A DNA stretch of 64,000 nucleotides from Hyphochytrium catenoides (lineage: Eukaryota; Sar; Hyphochytriomycetes; Hyphochytriales; Hyphochytriaceae), in the NCBI GenBank assembly GCA_900088475.1, contig FLMG01004137.1, forward strand, positions 1 through 64,000, written 5' to 3'. This document shows positions 58,801 to 64,000 of this stretch, one piece after another. Below the pieces are notes generated by a model. It was not told the origin of the DNA, made no database searches, and was given only the letters and a program-made list of their open reading frames with translations. Positions within the stretch are counted from its first letter, which is position 1; the number at the start of each line of letters is the position of its first letter. The position numbers and the translations under genes were made by a program.

Positions 58801-61800
58801 GAAGGAAGCGGTCAAAGAGCTTTACCACAGAGCGGGAGTACGACCAGCTGTGCCCATAACCTTTCTAGTTAACCTTCAAAGTCTGCCGGACGAGAAGTCA
58901 CTGACCTTCATCAATGACTTGCTGCACGGCGCCTTCAACGCCAACATCTTCACCAAGGATGAGATGGAAGATATCCTGTCCACTCTGAGAGTTGAGGCAA
59001 AGAGAGCAGGGTTGCCGGAGACTAGAGAGCATGTTCAGCAGTTCTTTGTAGAAAGGGTCTGCAGGAATATCCACACTATCTTACTCGGCTCACCCGTGGG
59101 GGAGATCCTCCGCCTTTGCATCCGGCGGTTCCCTGCTATTGCAAGCCGCACCGTAATCAACTGGTTCCATCCATGGCCTAGCGACGCTTTGAAGTCGGTT
59201 GCTACGCGGTTCCTCTCGACTGTTGAAATGACGAGCGAAATCTTAAAGGAGAACATCTCACACCATATAGCGGAAGTGCATGTTACTGCAATTGCTATGA
59301 CGGAGAGGTATCGTCGCGCTACCAATAGGCATAGCTACGTCACACCAAAGTGCTTCTTAGATCTATTAGATATGTACAACCGATTTGTCTCGGAAAAGTC
59401 GCTTGAGAATAGGAACCAGCGACAGCGACTCGAGGCAGGGCTGGAGGCCCTCACAAAAGCTTCAGCAGACGTTGAACTGCTGCAAGAAGAATTGAAAGTC
59501 GCTGGCGCGAGGGTGGAGGAGAAGAAAAAGGCTACAGAAGATCTACTGAAGGAAATGGGGAAACAGCGAAGTGAGATGGAGAAGAAACAAGTAGAGGCGG
59601 ACGATGAGAGGCGAAAGGCTGCACAGGCTGCATCGGCTGCAAAGAAGCTTGAGGACGAGGCAGCTGCTGACCTGGCAATATCACAACCAGCTTTGGATGC
59701 AGCGAAGACTGCAGTGGATTGTTTAAGCAAGGCAAGCATTACTGAGCTCAAATCAATGGGCAAGCCACCTGCAGGCGTAGACAGGGTGACACAAGCTTTA
59801 TTGATAATGATAAAGGGTGAGAAGAAGAACTTCTCTTGGGACAACGCAAAGAAAATGATGGCAAAAGTAGACGCCTTTAAGCAGCAGTTGGAGAGCTACA
59901 ACGGCGAAACCATCTCCTCTGAGACTTTGGACCTCCTAGAGCCCATTATTTCAGAGCCGAACTTTACTCCTGATAAAATGAAGTCCAAGTCGGTGGCAGC
60001 TGCTTCCTTATGTACGTGGGTTATCAACATCGTGGCCTTCCATAAAACGTTTGTCAAGGTGAAGCCTCTCATTGACAAGTTGACGGTCGCCAAGCATGAA
60101 AAGGGTATGGCAGATGAAGCCTTGGCCAAGGTTGAAGGTGTCTTGGGACAGATTGAGAGTGAGCTGAGCCAGCTGCAAGCAGCATTTAGAGAGGCCACCA
60201 ATGAAAAGGCAAGGATGGAGGCAGAGGCAAATAATACTCAGGATAAGCTCACACGGGCAGAAAGACTGGTTACGGGTCTTTCCTCCGAAAGAGAAAGGTG
60301 GAGCAATGATATTGAGAGACTCAAGTCCGAGATGTCAACTCTATACGGTGATGCCCTGTTAGCAGCTGGATTTGTAGCTTACAGCGGGGCATTCGACGCC
60401 AACTTTCGGCAGCAACTGTGGAAGGAGGTATGGATCCCTGACATGAGGGCGAGGGAGATACCTCTTAAGGATGCAATCGACCCACTTCATATTTTGGCGT
60501 CCGAGGCGACAATAACGGACTGGATGAACGATGGCTTACCTTCTGACAGGTATCGGAGCCTAATCCGTTTATCTCCTCCTACTGCATTTCGTGTTGGAAC
60601 CCTAACCCTTGCCTTCCTCCTGGATACACTTTCAATACTAGACGCGTCACAGCCAAGCCATCCTACTCGTTTCGCCTCCGCGTTTGGTCAGGCTTTCTGC
60701 TATCTCTAGTTTCAGAAACCCCATGTCAAATCTCTGGCGACTCTTCCTCCTTCTTCTCCTCTAACCCCAGCTTTGGTGCTATCGCTCTGTTGCCTGCGCA
60801 GAATATCGGCAGAGAATGCGGCGATCATCTCCAGATGCAATCGATGGCCTCTACTAATTGATCCTCAAGTACGGACTACACTTGTCCCCACACTTCGGTT
60901 GCTCTCGCAACGCTCGAGATGTACTAACTAGTTTCATTTTTTTGTTATGGCAGCTCCAAGCTCTTAAGTGGCTCCGTGCACAGGCAAGGCGCAGGTCAGG
61001 GGAAGACCGAATGACCATTGTGCAGACCACACAATCAGGGTATGTAGGCCCAATATTACAGTATATGAACGGCCAGCAAGCTCTCCACGGACTTTGTCGT
61101 CTAACTCAATGTTCTATGCAGCTGGCTGAGGCAGCTCGTTACCGCAGTCAGAGAGGGGGAATTCATTGTCATTGAGAACGTAGCGGAAGATTTACCTAAA
61201 TCGTTGCAGAATATTCTGTCTAGGTCTCTCTCCAAAAAAGGGCGATCCTTCTTCATCAGGATTGTGGATGAAGATGTTGAGTACGATCCGAACTTCCGGC
61301 TTCTCTTGCAGACCAAACTCTCCAATCCGCACTACTCACCTGAGATCTCTTCACAGTGCACGCTGATCAACTTTATCGTAACAGAGCAGGTGCTAAGCAA
61401 TGCTTAACTTCTGGACTTATGTTCCCTATCTCTTATCCTCCCTTCATCTCTACCTAACCTCCCTACCGCCGTTAACTAGCAGTCCCGTACCTATAACCGC
61501 ACATGAGTTGACTCGAAAGTGGTGGCGATGCCCATTCTTATCAGCATTGCGACCAAAGACCCTCATGTTCTGCTTTCATGTGACTTACTTCTCCATTCTG
61601 CGTACTGTTGATTGAATAAGTTGATCATACCCTTATCACGATGTAGGGATTGGAGGATCAGCTTTTGACCCATGTCGTGGCGAAAGAGCAGCCAGAGCTG
61701 GAAAAGGAAAAGCAAGATCTTCAGACATCAATCCGAGGCTACAGGTCCCAGATTGGTGAACTCGCTACTCAACTTCTGGAGAAGCTGTCCAATGCTCCAG

Positions 61801-64000
61801 CGGACATACTGTCAGATGCGTCTTTGGTGGAGAGCGTTGACGCAACGAAGAGGACGGCCGAAGAAATCAAAGAGGCAGAAGCCAAGGGGAAGGAAACAGA
61901 CCAGATTCTGAACCGTACCCGAGAGCTCTACAGGCCCGTGGCTGCGGAGGGCTCCATGCTCTACTTCTTGTTGGTTGGACTCTCTTCTCTCTCACCCATG
62001 TACCACTACTCTCTCGCGTCTTTCCTGAAGTTGTTCTTCCTATCTCTGAAGGCAGAGATTTCTTCCAGCGCGGTCGAGGAACGTGTAACTATACGGCAAG
62101 AGCACTTACGGTCGGTTGTTTCCTTGTTCTTCAGGCAATCCTTCCCCACAGCCTTTGCCCCTACCTCTACTTCAGGCAATCCTTCCCCAAAACCTTTGCC
62201 CCCACCGTCTATTATGCCATGTTTGCAAGAGCTTTTCATTGCAAGGGCATGCTTGGTGTTCATCTTACGTCCTTCGTTTGCGTTCTGGTGGCTAAATCTG
62301 TTCGCGGCCCTGCCCTTCCAGATACACGGTATACAAAGCGGTGAATCGCGGGTTATTCGCTGGACACAAGATGAATTTTTTAAGCCAAATGACCTTTAAG
62401 CTATTGGAAAAGGCGCATCTTGGCAAAGATACTGGCTTCTCTTCAGAGGCTTTAAGGGTTTTGCTGCGAAAACCTCGTTCCTTCAAAGCGTTATCCGCTC
62501 CTAACCCCGTGGATTGGCTAACTCTCGATCAGGTGAGTCCAAACGACAACAGGGTCAAAATGTAGACAAAGCAGATGAAGTTGCCTTCCATGACGAGAGA
62601 GAGGATGCTGTGAGATTCGCTGAGATGTACCAGGCAACAAACTTCGAGTACTTATCTTTATTCTCACTTAACCCCCCAGTGGGCAGCGATCGTTGGTCTT
62701 AGCGAAGAACTTCCTGAGTTTACCAAGCTTGCTCTGGACATCGAAGAAAATGCTGTTCGATTCAAAGAGTGGTTTGTCCAACCAGCCGCAGAGGCAGAAA
62801 AACTCCCGCTGGACTGGAGAGAGCTGGATAGGACCCCATTTCTCAAGCTGCTGGTCGTGAACTGTCTGAGGCCAGATCGCCTTATCTCTGCACTCCAAGA
62901 CTTCATTGTTAGCCAGCTACCAGATGGTAAGCAGTATCTAGAGATCGACGCAGAGCTCAATTCTTATCAGGTAAATATGCATATGGCTTTTAAGAGGAAA
63001 CGACGGAGACTGGAGGAAAATCTCAAAGTTTGAGACATGTTTGGGGCGGCTTCTATGAAGTTTAGAGTTGCAAATCCACTCTCTTGCTGGAGAGAACCTG
63101 AGGATGTTGTGACTATTATTGACAGTTTTCTCGTTCCACGCATAGGTGCTAGAACAAGCATTTGCGGACACGGATGCCGTTACCCCCATCTTCTTTGTGC
63201 TTTCTCCAGGCTCAGATGTTAACCCCAATATTGACAAGCTAGCAATGAAGAGAGGAATGGAGAAGAACGTTACATATTTCTCAATATCACTGGGGCAGGG
63301 GCAGGAAAGCGTTGCCATGAAGCTAGTAGAGGACGGCTGCTCTCGAGGTCACTGGGTAGCACTTCACAACATCCACCTGACTCCAAGGTGGTTGACAGCT
63401 CTAGACCAGATGCTTCAACGATTGCATGGTGGAGAATGCCACGCGAACTTTCGGCTTTTTCTGTCTTCGGACCCTTCATCCAGCGTCCCTGTCAATCTGC
63501 TGCAGAACTCGTTCAAGATCACAACGGAGCCGCCGATTGGCCTGAAGGCCAACGTGAAGAGGGCCTTCTCTCAGTTCAGGTGCGTAGTTTGATAACTGAA
63601 TGGATTGAAGGCTGCACCGAAGTCTAGACGTGCTTCTTCCCTGTTACGCTCTTCAATCTCCCTGTCTGCCCTCCACCATATCCCCCTTTCTCTGGTATCT
63701 CCTCAGCTCCTTCAGGGTCATCTTCATCGATTTGTGTATTGGTGCACCGCCTTAGTCAACACCTCGCAGCCAGTAGTGACCGTTTGCTAAAGCTTACTAC
63801 TATGTGACAGCAAGGAGCAAACCGACGACATGGAACAACGAACGCGTGGGATTCTTTTCGGCTTATGCTACTTCCACGCCATTGTTGTTGAGCGGTCAAA
63901 ATTCGGGCCCAAGGGTTTCAATGTTGCGTACCATTTCGCAGTCAACGACCTCATACACAGCGCAAACATTCTTGCTAACCAGATGGAGACGGCCACAGCA
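49862..64000 (+). CDS. Axonemal dynein heavy chain, probably outer-arm type (3' end beyond window)
   Basis: Starts at ATG 49862 (MGGDWEMQDPETDTRFQW). Exons: 49862-49927, 49995-50216, 50246-50446, 50505-50756, 50810-60549, 60802-60868, 60954-61039, 61122-61389, 61647 to about 62090, about 62175-62270, 62339-62532, 62680-62970, 63146-63579 and 63811 onward. The N-terminal tail (TITWTKQI-like FVITWTKQIKDVL, HPGPLAELNFW) precedes the linker and six AAA units. P-loops are GPAGTGKT (55738), GPAGSGKT (56645), GDRGSGKS (57659) and GVGGSGKQ (58691). The stalk coiled coil and microtubule-binding domain lie at about 59400-60300, and GLCYFHAIVVERSKFGPKGF is near the edge. AAA2 text NPKAISSDELFGYM and DGEIDPEWIESLNTVMDDNK resembles outer-arm alpha/beta chains. 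It is the ATPase motor of motile cilia. Borders at 62.09-62.34 kb are uncertain because of a 41-bp duplication. Confidence 0.97.
62129..62211 (+). repeat. 41-bp tandem duplication copying a splice acceptor
   Basis: CTTCAGGCAATCCTTCCCC recurs at about 62129 and 62170 with the following ACCTTTGCCCC-like text, period 41. Each copy holds a CTTCAG/G acceptor. Only the second copy is followed by a frame encoding PTVYYAMFARA, which fits the dynein C-terminal region. Confidence 0.8.

Noticed and set aside
59335-59844. 169-codon minus-strand frame within the dynein gene
   Set aside because: Shadow of the stalk coiled coil (antisense of Glu/Lys/Ala-rich codons gives Ser/Phe/Ala runs).
1-64000. CRISPR arrays, operons or prokaryotic mobile elements
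   Set aside because: No regularly spaced repeats and no polycistronic layout; the window is clearly eukaryotic nuclear DNA.

Overview
The window is nuclear DNA from a flagellated, intron-rich unicellular eukaryote. Most genes are split by short GT-AG introns, typically 50-90 bases. BBS5, an outer-dynein-arm docking protein and an axonemal dynein heavy chain show that the organism builds motile cilia. A KUP/HAK potassium transporter, a bifunctional HPPK-DHPS folate enzyme without an attached aldolase, and a histone stem-loop binding protein argue against an animal or a typical higher fungus. An algal, stramenopile or alveolate-type protist fits best, but I cannot assign the lineage from this sequence alone. 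Two runs of N show it is draft assembly.

Layout. 1-2.6 kb: no recognisable gene. 2.6-3.4 kb: PH-domain protein. 4.5 kb: initiator tRNA-Met (minus). 4.9-6.7 kb: decayed zinc-finger gene, a three-unit tandem repeat and a probable retroelement relic. 6.7-8.6 kb: HPPK-DHPS (minus, 7 exons). 9.6-12.75 kb: C2-IQ-inositol polyphosphate 5-phosphatase (plus), ending tail to tail with BBS5 (12.8-14.2 kb, minus). 14.2-19.8 kb is gene-poor with one weak hypothetical gene. 19.8-22.4 kb: KUP transporter. 22.9-26.7 kb: coiled-coil protein. 26.9-27.3 kb: small helical protein (minus). 28.1-32.6 kb: TELO2/TEL2. 32.6-35.7 kb: DGAT2/LPLAT-like acyltransferase and membrane-segment exons (minus). 36.7-40.2 kb: large unknown protein with a Tudor-like segment and a Cys-rich cluster (minus). 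40.7-42.3 kb: IQ-SAM-FKBP fusion (minus). 43.6-46.2 kb: ODAD3/CCDC151 (plus). 46.4-46.8 and 46.9-47.4 kb: a head-to-head pair of small genes. 47.6-48.7 kb: SLBP. 49.9-64.0 kb: axonemal dynein heavy chain, running off the right edge.

How the genes relate. BBS5 (BBSome, ciliary trafficking), ODAD3 (outer-arm docking) and the dynein heavy chain (outer-arm-like motor) are all ciliary. The 5-phosphatase next to BBS5 belongs to a family that includes the ciliary enzyme INPP5E, though that link is only contextual here. The other genes are housekeeping: folate synthesis, K+ uptake, PIKK maturation, histone mRNA processing, lipid acylation and translation initiation.

The points most worth a second look are the IQ-SAM-FKBP fusion with a degenerate isomerase site, the C2-IQ-5-phosphatase arrangement, a 9.7-kb intron-free exon inside an otherwise finely split dynein gene, a 29-base intron in that gene, and short tandem duplications that copy splice junctions.
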